In this document: piece by piece, positions 10,990 through 22,469 of the stretch
Numbering within the stretch: the stretch's first letter is position 1
Layout of the letters: each line of letters begins with the position of its first letter
NCBI GenBank assembly: GCA_963682025.1
Contig: OY821521.1
Location: forward strand, 52,490,516 to 52,554,515
Direction of reading: 5' to 3'
Origin: Cordilura impudica
Taxonomy: Eukaryota > Arthropoda > Insecta > Diptera > Scathophagidae
Length of the DNA stretch: 64,000 nt
The notes under the pieces: model-generated
The model's database searches: none
Seen by the model: only the letters and a program-made list of their open reading frames with translations
What the model was told of the DNA's origin: nothing
Made by a program: the position numbers and the translations under genes

Positions 10990-11625
10990 GATATTTTTAA
11001 ATAATCTAACCCATAAAAACAAAGTTTTTATTAAAACTCTTTTTTTCCTTATGCATATGAGTTTTGAATATTTCCGTGACTGTGCGTGACTGTGGCCACA
11101 ACAAGTCTATGGGTAAAGTTTCAGATCCATCGGATGAGGGGATATGACATTTAGATCACTCCGTGACTGTGCGTGACTAAGTCAAAGTTAATCTTTTTTT
11201 CACAGCAAGTATATGGACCAAGTTTGAGATCGATCGGATGAGGGGAAATGACATTTATATAACTCCGTGACTGTGTGTGACCACGCATGAGTGTGCGTGA
11301 CCACGTATGACAGTGCGTGACTAAGTCAAAGGTAATCTTTTTTTCACAGCAAGTGTATGGACCAAGTTTGAGATCGATCGGATGAGGGGAAATGACATTT
11401 AGATCACTCCGTGACTGTGCGTGACCACGAGTGACTGTGCGTGACTACCCCAAAGTTAATCTGTAGTCACGGCAAGACTATGGGCTAAGTTTCAGATCAA
11501 TTGGATAAGGGGGAATGGGGTCCACCCATGGCAGACAGACAGACAGACACACAAACAGCCAGCCAGACAGACAGACAGACAGAGAGTATGAGTTCAAAGA
11601 AAGATTTTAATAAAAATTACCGAAA
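10990..11625 (+). repeat. Repeat with internal GTGACTGTGCGTGAC minisatellite
   Basis: The left edge has AAAGTTTTTATTAAAACTCT and the right edge holds the inverse, AGATTTTAATAAAAATTAC. Between them are three to four units of about 120 bp, each with CAAGTTTGAGATCGATCGGA, GAGGGGAAATGACATTTAGA and a run of GTGACTGTGCGTGACC. It ends in a CAGACAGACAGACAG tract. Related copies lie at 21.5 kb, 43.4 kb and inside the hAT element at 34.4 kb. Non-coding. Confidence 0.65.
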
Positions 11626-11867
11626 ACGAATTTTTCTATTAAACTCGATGAAACCACTATTTAGAATTTAAGAAAAATAATTCGGTTAATTTTTATTTAT
11701 TTAAACCTTCAGTGCTCCTGGTATCAAAATAATATATTGTGATATATCTTTGGTGCACTTATCTGCTTATTACTCGCGAATATAAATTAAAACAATTTTT
11801 AATCATTTTGTTATAAAATTATTTTATGTATAAAAACTATCTATATTTTTCCAAATGAAAAAAGTAA

Positions 11868-12590
11868 GAAAATTATAGTCGGTCTAGACCCAACTAACTG
11901 GACATAGAAAATAAGCAAAAACCAAATTTGAGTCTGATTTTTATTAATTTTTTTGGCTGCAGATATGAAAAAGTTCATATCGGATGCTATATCTATATGG
12001 GGACTAGGTCCGAAAATGGACCGATCCTGATCATGTTTGGTAAATTCTCTTGTATTTTGCACAAATATATACAAACAAAATCTGAGAAGAATCAGTGCAA
12101 TATTTTTGTTTTTTAATAGATTTAAGTGAAGATCGGGAAGCAGCTCTATATGAGGCCAAAGGGATCATTTTTGGACTACTCATTAATGGACGTAATGAAC
12201 GCATACCAAACCCAATTTGAGTAAGATCTATATGACAATTTGGATCTTATGGCAATTTATGTCGATTTCATAGGGGTAATTTGTATGGGAGCTAGGTCTG
12301 AACATGGACCGATTCTGACCAGTTTCAATAGCGTTCATCCCATGGCCGATTAAAGCTTATATACCAAATTTCATCAAAATGTATTCATATTTGCGACCTG
12401 CAGTTTGATTACAAGCTTTACATGGACACACAGACGGCCGGACGGACGGACGGACATTGTTAAATGAACTCAGAAAGTGATTCTGATTCGATTGGTATAA
12501 TTAAAGATGGGTCTAGGTCAAATATTTTTGGTTGTTACAAACAGCAGCACAAAGTCATTTTACCCAAACCACATAGTGGTATAGGGTATA
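11868..12590 (+). repeat. GACGG-type interspersed repeat, deleted copy
   Basis: Close copy of 5762-6505. About 48 bp near the left end (the ACGATACCCTATACCA part) are missing, so GTCGGTCTAGACC runs straight into CCAACTAACTGG. The right end keeps CCACATAGTGGTATAGGGTA. Non-coding. Confidence 0.75.
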
Positions 12591-12652
12591 ATAAGAACAC
12601 CCACAAATGACCCAAAGCTAATAAAAGACATATTATTCAAAAGAATATGAAA

Positions 12653-13029
12653 TCTATAATAATAATAGGCTAGGCGATTTCTTGTGACTGATGTTTTGCT
12701 CTACCGTTTTATCCCGATTTTGACCAAGCGTATATTATATGAAAGGTATTTGTTTTTAGCCAATTTGCAGATTTATAGATATTTAAATTTTTTCCTTTAT
12801 TTTTAGTAAAATGCATTTAAAATTGCTGCTAACACATACATAAAATTATACAATGCTATGTGTGTGTTTATTAAATTTGTTAATATGTTTGTAATAAAAA
12901 TGAGTTTGCTTTTAATGTTGATTTGGGAATTGGCTATAATTGGTTAGCATACCTTTAGGGTCTTTATTTAATGAAAAAATAAAATTTCCTACAATTTGCA
13001 CTCGAATTTCGAGAGCTGGACTCTGCTAG
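12653..13029 (+). mobile_element. Non-autonomous Helitron, copy 2
   Basis: A 377-bp copy of the family at 7886. It starts TCTATAATAATAATAGG after A and ends CTGCTAG before T. The 3' hairpin CTCG-AATTT-CGAG is intact. It sits beside an inverted TAGGGTGG-family repeat. Confidence 0.85.
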
Positions 13030-13069
13030 TGTTATTTTAATTAATAACCTAGCCTATTTTACTGATTTG

Positions 13070-13838
13070 TATGATCTGATGATTATTGAATTTATAAGAA
13101 CTGATAAACTGAAAAATTTTTGGTACAAAGTATTTAGAAAGAGTACATTTATTGAATATTTCACAAAAAACTAATTTTTCTCGAAATCCGCAAAAAAAAT
13201 TCGTTTTAAAAAAAAGTCTAGCAGAGGGATTTACCTAAAAATTCCCATAGTTAATCTCTAACATGCATTTAACAAGACCTTTAAGAGCTAGATCAATTTT
13301 TTTAAATTTTGTTTAAGAAAATTTTTCAAAACTTGAAAAAGGAGTTTTCAAAATTTTATCAAAAAAAATTTCCATTTTCGGTCTCAATGCTTAATGCGTT
13401 AACAAGGTGCTAATAAAACAATACTTCATATCTGAGTACCTACAGGTATAGAGACCAAAAAAATTATGGCTTTAATCAATTTGTTAAAGTTGAAAAATGT
13501 TCATCGCATATTATGACCTAGAGTTTTTTTTGTCACAAAAGTGGTCTGGGTTATATAGCTTTTTGAAAAGATAGTTATTACTGATCCCGAATTATATAAC
13601 AATTTGTCGGAAAAATTAAACTGTAGAACGAAATTTTCGTAAAATCTGAAAGAAAGTTATATTTTCTCCATATAAAACACCTTGAAATTTTCAATCGCGT
13701 TGAGCCACCTCTAAATCGTTTCTGATTGGCCCAAAACTTTGATTTTCTCCGTTTTTTTGCTATTCGCATATTTTTAGGGGGTGCGACCGAGAGTTTGAAC
13801 ACTTTTTTTCTCCATATAATGAAGGGCCACCCTAGTAC
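13070..13838 (-). repeat. TAGGGTGG-family repeat, copy 2 (inverted)
   Basis: Reverse orientation relative to the copy at 9939. The right edge is GGGCCACCCTA (13828-13838), preceded inward by TATTCGCATATTTTTAGGGG. The left part contains GGTACAAAGTATTTAGAAAG. Confidence 0.6.
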
Positions 13839-14310
13839 ACATGTACAAGTATGTTATTACTGAATATGTGGCTCTATTTTACCGATTTGTATGATCTGAT
13901 AATTATTGAATTTATAATTTGACGCCATTAGCCCAAGCTAGTATAGGACGATTAAGTAAAAAATCATATATTTTGCAAGTACTTCTGAATTTTGGATCAT
14001 TTTAACCCTAGGGTCACATAAGGGTAAGTTTTCGTAAAATATAGCACTATTTTTTTCCCAACCCATAGTAAGGGTTTGATCTAGTTTATTAGAACAATTA
14101 ATTTTTTTAAATATGCAAAATTCATAGTTTGGCCTCGACAAGGAATGGGTTAACGTTGTTCGCTTGTTCGCATGGAAGACCTGCACATTTGGTTATTATA
14201 TTTTAAGCGTCACATCTAAAAATTCAACAGCACTTATATGCGACCCCCAAGTCCAAATGGGTTAATGGGGTCATATTTTTTTTCTGAAACCATAGGCTAT
14301 TAAGATAAAA
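13839..14310. other. Intronic sequence with a local direct duplication
   Basis: GATTTGTATGATCTGATAAT (about 13880) repeats a segment at about 13065, so part of the left-hand block is duplicated here. Otherwise no feature recognised. Confidence 0.4.
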
Positions 14311-14592
14311 CTAGCAGATTCCAGCACCCGAAATCCGAGTTCAATTTTTAGTGCTATTCTAGTGCAAATTTAATAAAACACACCTAGCATATGTATAATT
14401 TTATGTATGTGTTAGTAGAAACTTTAAATGTAATTTATTCAAAATAAAGGAAAAAAATATAAAAATCTGTAAATCTGCAAATCGGCTAAAAAGAAATACT
14501 TTTCAAATAATATACATTTAGTCCAAATCGGGATAAAACAGTAGAACAAAACAGCGGTCACAAGAAATCGCCTAACCTATTAATATTATAAA
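14311..14592 (-). mobile_element. Non-autonomous Helitron, copy 3 (internally deleted)
   Basis: A 282-bp minus-strand copy. The 3' end CTAG at 14311-14314 is followed on its strand by T. The 5' end has decayed from TC to TT. About 90 bp of the interior present in copies 1 and 4 are missing. Confidence 0.75.
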
Positions 14593-14599
14593 TTTAATA

Positions 14600-15345
14600 T
14601 TTAAAAGTAGAAAACTGATAAATTTTTGATACAAAATATTTAGAAAGAGTACATTTACTGAATATTTCACAAAAACTCATTTTTCTTGAAATCCGCAAAA
14701 CAATTCTTTATAAAAAAATTCTAGCAGAGGAATTTACCAGATCCATTTTTTTTTTTAGTTTTGTTTAAGAAAATTTTTTAAAACTTAAAAAAGGAGTTTT
14801 CAAAATTTTATCAAAAAAATTTCCATTTTTGGTCTCATTTCGCAATATGTTAACAATGTGGTAATAAATCACTACTTCATATCTGAATACTTATATGTAG
14901 GTATGGAGACCAAAAAAAAAAAAACTATGGCTTTAATCAATTTGTTAAAGCTGAAAAAATTTTCATCACATTTCATGACCTAGAGTTTTTTTTGTCACAA
15001 AAGTGGTCTGGGGCATTTGTTACTTCTTGGCGACTTTTTATTCGATTTTAAAGCTATATAGCTTTTTGTAAAGATAAGCTTTTTGTAAAGATAGCTTTTT
15101 GATATCGATTCGTATAACAACTTGTCAGAAAAATTAAACTATAAAACCAAAATTTCGTAAAATCTGAAAAAAAGTCATATTTTCCTCATATAAACACACT
15201 TGGAATTTTCCATCACGTTGAACCACCTCTAAATATTTTTTGATTGGCCTTTATATTTCTCAGTTTTTTTGCTATTCGCATATTCTAGGGGGTGCGACCG
15301 AGAGTTTTAACACTTGTTTTTTCTCCATATAATGAAGGGCCACCC
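14600..15345 (-). repeat. TAGGGTGG-family repeat, copy 3 (inverted)
   Basis: The right edge is GGGCCACCCTA ending at about 15345, with GCTATTCGCATATTCTAGGG just inside. The left edge is near AAAATATTTAGAAAGAGTAC. It lies next to a Helitron copy in the same arrangement as the pair at 12.7-13.8 kb. Confidence 0.6.
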
Positions 15346-15770
15346 TAATGTACACAGGTACATATATGTTTAAAAGTTTACAAAACTAACAGTATAATAA
15401 ACTTCCCAAAACTACTCATCATAAGCACTTTCAAGCGATCCACTTTGAAGTTGATGTGCAAAAATTATGTTTCAAATATTAATTTATGTAAAAATAAATT
15501 ATTTTGACTACAAGCAAATTCTTTTTAAGGTAAGAACATATATGACATAGAAATTCTGAGGTTATTAGCAAAATATACTTTTGCTCTCAGAATCTGACGT
15601 CTAACCGAATTTTTATATTATAAAAGATAGAATTGTCATATTAAGTAATTTAAACCGATGTTTTAACCGAATTAAGCAGCGATTCAAACTTATATCGTTT
15701 TTAAGTTATATTAAGATAATTTTTATTCCATTACTATATAACATAATCGTAACCAATAAATAGATCCAGA
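15346..15770. other. AT-rich intron, nothing recognised
   Basis: No coding similarity or clear repeat structure seen. Confidence 0.4.
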
Positions 15771-15945
15771 TCTTTTCTTAAAAAACTACATCTCTTCAAA
15801 AAAGTACCTCTTCTTTAAATTTTAACACAATACATTCTTTCTTTTCTTTTTAAAAGTACTCTCTTAAAAAGTACCATTTTACAAAAAGTATATTTATTTA
15901 AGAAGGACTTTTTTTAAAAAGGACTTTTTTCCGTTTAACTCTCTG
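15771..15945. repeat. GTAC-centred degenerate minisatellite A, short block
   Basis: Irregular repeats of the type CTTAAAAAGTACCATTTTAC, with units of about 15-20 bp sharing AAAAAGTAC followed by TTT-rich sequence. Part of a family best developed at 53.0-54.4 kb. Confidence 0.55.
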
Positions 15946-16227
15946 ATTAGCGAGTCTCGCATTGGCCTTAAATAGTGAAAAAGTCCACAGGGACCTAAAA
16001 CAAATTGTATCATATTTTGCTTGATGGGGTGTGCCTTGATGGTTTTGATTGTTAATTTTAGATTGTATAAAGTAAAAAGGAATAGCGCTTCAAATCCTGC
16101 GATAGCTCGTTATATGTCCATTTGCGCCTGGTTCTTCAATATTAGGTAGTGCTAACTGTGTCGTGAGCAATTGAAAAAAGGAACGTCGCTTAGCGGTTTA
16201 TTTTACTGGCTTAGTTTCATTATCTAT

Positions 16228-17085
16228 TATATGACCCCTTCTAAGCCTTTAGTTATTAACCGATTTTGACAAAAAAGATACTATTTTAAAGGTATTTCTT
16301 TGCTGATGTACACTATCTTTACAGATGTGCACATTTGGTAATAATCATTTAAAGTTGCTACTAACACATACATGAAATATATATTTAAGTTTGAAATAAA
16401 AAACTATATAATGCTGTGCGAGTTTTTACCTGCATTTTATTGTGTACTGGTGAAAATTGATTAGCATACCTTTAGGATCTCATAAAATTATTTATTAACA
16501 AACCCATTTATATATCTTCTGTGCGTTCAACAAATATTTATAATGAAATTTAATAAATAGTATTTAAAAATTCCCGATTTAATGAATTTTTTTAATTTTT
16601 TATATATTTATTTATTTTTATTTATTTATTTAAAGTCTATGGAATTACAAATGTCCTCACAGACTAATTTATTTAGTGTATAAAATAGATATAACAAATA
16701 AAATATTGACTATTTAATTATTTAGATATAGAATAATATTGCGTTTCCAATATTCTTTATTTTCGGATAAATCTATGATGTGGTATATTCCATTAAATTG
16801 CTCACACAAACGGCGAAATCGAAAATAATTAATATTTCAGAGCTTAAAGTTTCTTGTAGGTCTCGTTTGGTATATTAATTTGAATTCTACTTAACAAGTA
16901 ATTGAAGTCAATGTCGCCATGGAATAAACTGAGTAGAAAGGAAATGCTAAGTATTGTTCTATGTCTTTTCAGTGTCGGTAACTTGATTAGAGCAAATCAG
17001 GATTCATAATAGGGTAAGGCATGGGATAAAATCAAATTTCATAGAATTTGCACTCGAATTTCGGGTGCTAAGCTCTGAAAGTATA
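16228..17085 (+). repeat. Helitron-like relic interrupted by other sequence
   Basis: The left part (about 16228-16490) resembles the Helitron interior: AACCGATTTTGAC, TTTTAAAGGTATTTCTTTG and GTTGCTACTAACACATACAT. The matching 3' end appears only at about 17044-17085 as TTTGCACTCGAATTTCGGGT, with the CTAG end mutated. The roughly 550 bp between contain AT-rich sequence and are unassigned. The piggyBac relic directly follows. Confidence 0.45.
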
Positions 17086-17480
17086 TGATAAATACAGCAA
17101 CAATATCTACCATATTGTAGAACATTGAAAGTGATCAGCATCTGATCCATTGTATCCACGCCAGATTTATTAGCATTGTAATCCAGAATAACCATGCGCT
17201 TCCTTTGTTTAAGTTGTGTCTTTATCGCAAGTATAGCGTATTGTAGACAGCAAAATTATCGCTTTATTCTTCTTCGGAACATATAAGCACAGTGATACAT
17301 CGCCTTCGTAGAAGACCGACAATGAGCTGTTAACTGGACTCGCAGAACTTTTCAGGAATTCACGTGGTACAAATATTTTATTTGAGCGTACTGTTCTAAC
17401 AAATGCAGTTTTCTGCTTCATCAATATACGCGTCACATCCAACGCACAGTGGCGCCGGTAGAGCAAACGAGGTTGCAAAA
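17004..17480 (-). pseudogene. piggyBac-type transposase relic
   Basis: Two minus-strand frames belong to one piggyBac-family DDE transposase. The upstream part (17209-17478) has a KNK-like FVRTVRSNK, VNSSLSVFYEGDVSLC and YVPKKNKAIILLST, the block usually written YVPKKNKxVxLLST. The downstream part (17100-17195) has LDYNANKSGVDTMDQM, the signature around the third catalytic Asp (GVDxxDQM). A frameshift lies between them near 17200, and the coding match ends at about 17095, where the Helitron-like fragment begins. Only about 150 of the usual 550-600 residues remain. No TTAA-flanked ends were identified. Confidence 0.75.
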
Positions 17481-18349
17481 ATCAAAATTTTCATGTGCGC
17501 CGACGAAGTTTTGAATAAACCCATGTTATAGGAAACGATTTCAAATGTGCTACTCTTAATAATATCACATTTTTAGTTTAGAAGATATATAACCGTTCAA
17601 AGTTGACCGACTTTCGGTTTTCAAAAAAACACACAATCTTTAGTCAATTTGTTGCGATTTCAGGTGTAATATCACGAAAAATAGATAACGAATCGCCTTA
17701 TTTTTTGTTTGTATTGATTGATGTATTTATTAAATATATAATGATAAAAAAAAAATTAACTGTTTGCTTTGTGTTTCTCCTGGCAAATCACTATTTAGAA
17801 ACTATCCGTTTTTTTTCACTATTTTTCAACTTTGACGGAAAATAAAAAAAATCCATATTTTTCTATATTTGCCATATTTGCAAAATATGTTCTTTGGTTA
17901 TTTCTTTACATAATTCAAAAGGTTTTATCTGCCCGTACGTGCCCGTTTGGCTTCTAGAGGTAAAAAAGGTTAAAAAGACATGGTTGCAGAAATTGTATGG
18001 CGTGCATCCCTTACATGTTTTGACTGACAGTAGTTTGATCTAATAGTTTGAAAATTGCATTTTAAGTCGGCTGTCTACCTGTGAGCCTCTGCCAGAGTCT
18101 ACGCCCAATATTCTGTTACAGACACAGGATGCACAAAAAACTACTCATTGAAATTCGCAGGTACGCACCTCACTTAAAAATTACTTTGGAGTACAAATGG
18201 TCAAGAACAATATTGACTTATGGTCCCTACAGGTAGGCACAAATCTTATTTAGACACGAGCATAATATCAAAATTGCATAATTCAGCCTAAATCCATATG
18301 TATGCAGGGAACAGGTAAATTTTTAGACATGGTAGCATAAGCCTATATA
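17481..18349. other. Intronic sequence, nothing recognised
   Basis: No match to transposase N-termini, exons or RNA genes that I can support. It may include decayed parts of the flanking piggyBac and Transib elements. Confidence 0.35.
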
Positions 18350-20360
18350 TTGCAAAATAAGCATAATGCCTCGATTAGTCTACGACTGAAAGTTGGCGCA
18401 ACAAGTACTGAAACCATGGCGTTAAACAATTTAAGTACTGAAAACATGGCGTTGAACAATTTAAAATTATTTGAACTGTTTAGAAGGTCAACCACACCAA
18501 AATTTTTCATGGAAGCTGCTTTAGAAGAACTTGATAGCTTATACGGAAATATTGAGAGAAACGAAATTATAAGAAATAATTTTTATCTGATATATGCAAA
18601 TATTAAGGCAAAATAGGTGAAATCTAATCGAACCATTCAGAACTTCAACTCCAAATACGAGGACTGGCTTGACACCATCCTGGATATATTGGCAGTAGAT
18701 AAACCCACCACATCAACCAGAGGAGCAAAAGGAAGGCCAAAAAAGTATTGAGGAGTGTTAAATTTTCACAAGAAAGAGGAAACTTGCCGATGCCACCAAT
18801 GACTTGACCACGAAGCATTTATCGGACGCGCTGTCTATTAAATATACAAAGGATAGTGAAAGAGTTAGGTCGCAGATTACAAAATCTATTGCTGATGCAA
18901 GCCCACTGCGACTAAAAAGGATTAAGGAAAGCATTCCCACGCCCACAAATGCCTTGTTTATGGACTTATGTACAACTTTCCAAAGAAAAATATGAGATAC
19001 TACGGGCATCCTTGATGCGACACGGGGCTGACGTTTTACCAGGATACAAGCATATTACGCAAGCCAAAATAAATTCACGATCACTGCATACGGAGTTTAC
19101 GGAAGTCTCTGTGAAAGCCAATCTGCAGGATCTCATGGGCCGTACAGCAAAACGGTTGTTGGAGAGTCTTCCTGAAAATGAGGTGAAAATTCTTCCTGAG
19201 AAACTGACATTGATCAGCAAATGGGGCTGCGATGGATCATCCGGACAAAGCGTTTATAAGCAAAGGATATCTTCCGATAACGCTACAATATCGGACGGAA
19301 ATATGTTTATGGCATCTGTTGTTCCTTTGCGGCTAAAATCTGATGTTTGCCTACACTGGAAAAATCCACGTCCGTCATCAGTGCATTATTGCCGACTAAT
19401 AATGTTTCAGTTTGCAAAGGAATCGGCAGAACTCATATGGACCACGGTGAAGGACATTGAAGAACAAATAAGCAAGATAAGCTTACAAAGCTGCAAATTG
19501 GAGAAGGAAAATATATTGAATGCAATTACGAGTTCCACCTGACCATGGTTGACGGAAAAGTCGTAAACGAACTGACAGGAACAACCTCAACATTGTCATG
19601 CCCGATTTGCAAAAAGAGTCAGAAGAACTTTGGTAATTTAAACGATTCTACAAACGAGGAGAATTAAGAATATGGAATGTCACCATTGCACGCAAGGATA
19701 AGGTGTATGGAGTTAGTGCTAAAACTGGCGTATACCCTACCACAAGAGGAGGAAAACTTCGATGAAAATACATCAATAAAGGATAAGGAAAAGATCAGAA
19801 AGAAGCAAATACAGGATGCTTTTTTTAAACAATTTTGACTAAAAGTAGACTGTCCCAAGCACGGATACGGTAACTCAAACGATGGAAACACTTCTAGGAG
19901 ATTTTTTGAAAATGATAAGGCAGTAACTAGAATCACTGGAATTGACAATCAAATCGTGAAAAGATTGGGAACGATCTTGAACGTTTTAAACTGCAAAGAA
20001 AATGTCAATTCTACAAAATATGGAGAATATGCATCGAAAACTGCATCTCTTTTAGCAGAAATGTGTCCACAGAAGAAGTTGACCCCGACCGTCCATAAAA
20101 TATTGGCGCATGGCAAAGATATAATTGAGTACCAGTCTTTGCTAATTGGAGAGCTTTCTGAAGAAGCACAGGAGTCTCTTAACAAATTTTATATAAAATA
20201 TAGATTGCAGAACACATTCAAAGCATCAAGGGTAAGGCAAAATGAGGACCTCTTCAACATGTTGGCAGCATCTTCCGATCCACTTATTTCTTCCCTGCGG
20301 CATGTGAAGTCACGAATAGAGTTAGAAAATAATTATAGTTTAGAAATGATTAGTCTTTAA
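18350..20360 (+). pseudogene. Transib (RAG1-like) transposase relic, copy 1
   Basis: Four or more + strand segments in changing frames form one transposase of about 600 residues. Early part: GAKGRPKK (about 18720) and a Lys-rich region. The catalytic blocks align by eye to RAG1: LTLISKWGCDGSSGQSVY (about 19200-19260, position of RAG1 D600), MVDGKVVNELTGT followed by CPICKK (about 19545-19610, position of D708 and the zinc-binding Cys pair), and VHKILAHGKDIIE then GELSEEAQESLNK (about 20090-20190, RAG1 HKTLAHVPEIIE and the catalytic Glu of SEGNESGNK). SVVPLRL and NPRPSS are also family strings. All three catalytic residues survive, but frameshifts near 18620, 18950 and 19540 and a stop near 19838 prevent function. 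Terminal repeats were not found. Confidence 0.8.
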
Positions 20361-21289
20361 GATATACCTTCTCTTACGAATTGTGATAAATATTTTACAG
20401 AAAACTGAAAAAATAAATTTAAAAAAGAAGTATTTTTTTTTTAATTTGTTGGCTAATAATTTAAAACATAAAACCCTAAAGAAAAAAAAAAAATAAAAAC
20501 AATCTAAAAATTTAAAAATAATTTTTTTTAGTTACCATAAAATTGATTTTTCTACAAATTTTAACTTTGATAACCCATAAAGAGGCCCCTACAAAGCGTA
20601 GCACCCTTTCCAAACGCTCATTTCATAGGCTGAACAGTTATCTATCATATGCTGTTTAAACTGTTCAATTATGTTATTCGGTTCAAAAGGTATGATTTTT
20701 GCAACGAAAAAACTCAAATGGCGCCACTGTGCAACGTGGAGAAAATAGTGAATTCACATATTTTTTTACTAATTGATACACAATATTCTGCCCTTGATTT
20801 ACCTCAAGCTCTTGACCAGGCTTCTTCCACAGCCACAGCCACGATACCTTTATTCTGTACTTGGCTGACTGAGACGGAATGTGCTATGCAATCTGTGTTC
20901 GGCCTCTATGTAGGAATAATTGCTCGTCCAAGGTCAGAGAATCGTGCAAGATGTAAGCTGCCGCCCAAATTGACCTGCGACATTGCAAAACATCGTCAAT
21001 AGCAACAGTTTTACTATTTATTAATCGTGCCCGTCACGTATTTGCGTTATCAAAGCGAATAATTTTTTTAATGAGCAGAAATTAATTGAAAATAGATTTC
21101 TTCTAATAATAATAATACAAGGTCCGTACGATTGTTTTTAGCAATCCAAGTACTAAACGTCATTAAACATCAATAAAATTTAAATTATTGCTTAATTAAG
21201 CACATTTTTTTCTTGGTGTTCATGTACGGTGAGAGTTTGTAAATCAAAAATCTCCCCAGGGATGTTCTCACAAACAGATGGATTAAATA
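20361..21289. other. Intronic sequence, one unassigned open frame
   Basis: Positions 20649-21002 (+) stay open for 117 codons with no recognisable family; it contains TETECAMQ-like and Arg/Pro-rich segments only. Chance cannot be excluded. The rest is AT-rich. Confidence 0.35.
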
Positions 21290-21475
21290 AGTAACTTTTC
21301 TTAAAAAAATATATTTTCTTTAGAGAGTACTTTTTATAAAATATAAAATTTGTGTAAAAAGAACATACTTTTTTAAAAAAGGACGGTTTCAAAAAGTATT
21401 CTTTTAAAAAAGTATTTTGTTTTAAAGGATCTCTTTTCCCAAAAAGTACATTTTCTTTTTTAAACTCTTTCTTTT
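21290..21475. repeat. GTAC-centred degenerate minisatellite A, short block
   Basis: Irregular units such as CTTTTTTAAAAAAGGACGG and AAAAAGTACATTTTCTTTTT. Same family as 15771 and 53030. Confidence 0.55.
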
Positions 21476-21477
21476 TA

Positions 21478-21690
21478 CTCATACTCTCTGTCTGTCTATC
21501 TGCTACAAGGCAAAATAATTCCCCCTCATCCAATTGATCTCAAACTTGACCCATAGTCTTGTTGTGACTATATATTAATATGGGACAGTCACACACAGTC
21601 ACGCCCAGTCACGGAGTGAGTTAAACCCCATTTCCCCTCATCCGATCTATCTGAAGCTTTGTCCATAGACTTGTTGTGAGACTAAATTCT
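21478..21690 (-). repeat. GTGACTG minisatellite repeat, inverted partial copy
   Basis: Contains CTCATACTCTCTGTCTGTCT at its left edge, the inverse of the right edge of the 10990-11625 copy, followed by AGTCACGCCCAGTCACGGAG and TTCCCCTCATCCGATC. About one and a half units remain. Confidence 0.6.
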
Positions 21691-22072
21691 GATTTTCTCC
21701 TAATAACCAATGTAACTTTTTTGCTTTTATATTTAAATGACTTCTTTTCTGATGTGATCTTTCCAAGTGAGTCTGCTGTCCAGATACATTCCTAAGTGTT
21801 TTATACTATTGCATTTGGGTATTTGAGATCCATTAATATGAACTGATGGGGAATCATTTTTCCTTAAAAGTATGTACCGATTTATCGGTATTGATATCAA
21901 CTTTTCCATTTCTTTTAGTCAATCTATTAATACATTTAATTCCCTTTGTATGTTTGTAGATGTTGTAATAGGCGAGTCATCTGATGATATTATAGCTGTG
22001 TCATCAGCGTATGTCTTAATAGTTAAATCTTCCAAGGTAAGATTTATTAATTTATTTGTCTCTCTCTAGCTT
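21690..22072 (-). pseudogene. jockey-type LINE reverse transcriptase fragment
   Basis: Minus-strand translation gives TYADDTAIISSDDSP (catalytic YADD of reverse transcriptase), then NVLIDWLKEMEKL, then KHLGMYLDSRLTWKDHI, in the order seen in jockey-like elements. It is largely open for about 110 codons and then lost. Both ends are truncated. The adjacent repeats are unrelated. Confidence 0.75.
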
Positions 22073-22163
22073 TCCAATATATTTATGTTTTGGGATTTCT
22101 TTATATTTTAAAAAAATATTAATGAAAATAATAAATATTTGTGTTTTCTTCGCTCTTTTTGTT

Positions 22164-22440
22164 GTTATTAGTTTATACATTTATTGAGCTTGAGGCAAAT
22201 TTTGGAATTTTTTTCTTTGTTTCTTATTTATTCAATATTTCGCGATCCGCTGGATAGCGTCTTCAGGAATATAATTTGAGTAACAATAATTAAAATTTAT
22301 AAAAATGCAGCCTTGTGCTTTTACATTTCATAGTACTATATATTCCTGAAGATGCTATCCAGCCGATAGCGAAATATTAAATAAATAAGAAACAAAAAAC
22401 AAATTCCAAAATTGGCCTCAAGCTCAATAAATGTATTAAT
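22164..22440. mobile_element. Hairpin MITE with ~115-bp arms
   Basis: The left arm (about 22164-22283) and right arm (about 22325-22440) are inverted copies, sharing CATTTATTGAGCTTGAGG at the outer ends and GATAGCGTCTTCAGGAATAT / ATATTCCTGAAGATGCTATC at the inner ends. The spacer is about 40 bp. No open frame; target duplication unclear. Confidence 0.65.
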
Positions 22441-22469
22441 TAATATATGGATATAAAAATAATAATATT

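Noticed and set aside
20649..21002. A 117-codon + frame after Transib copy 1
   Set aside because: No family motif, no splice or promoter context; kept only as a note.
21192..21533. A 113-codon minus frame with Phe/Lys-rich repeats
   Set aside because: It is produced by the minisatellite A block and the GTGACTG repeat edge, not a gene.
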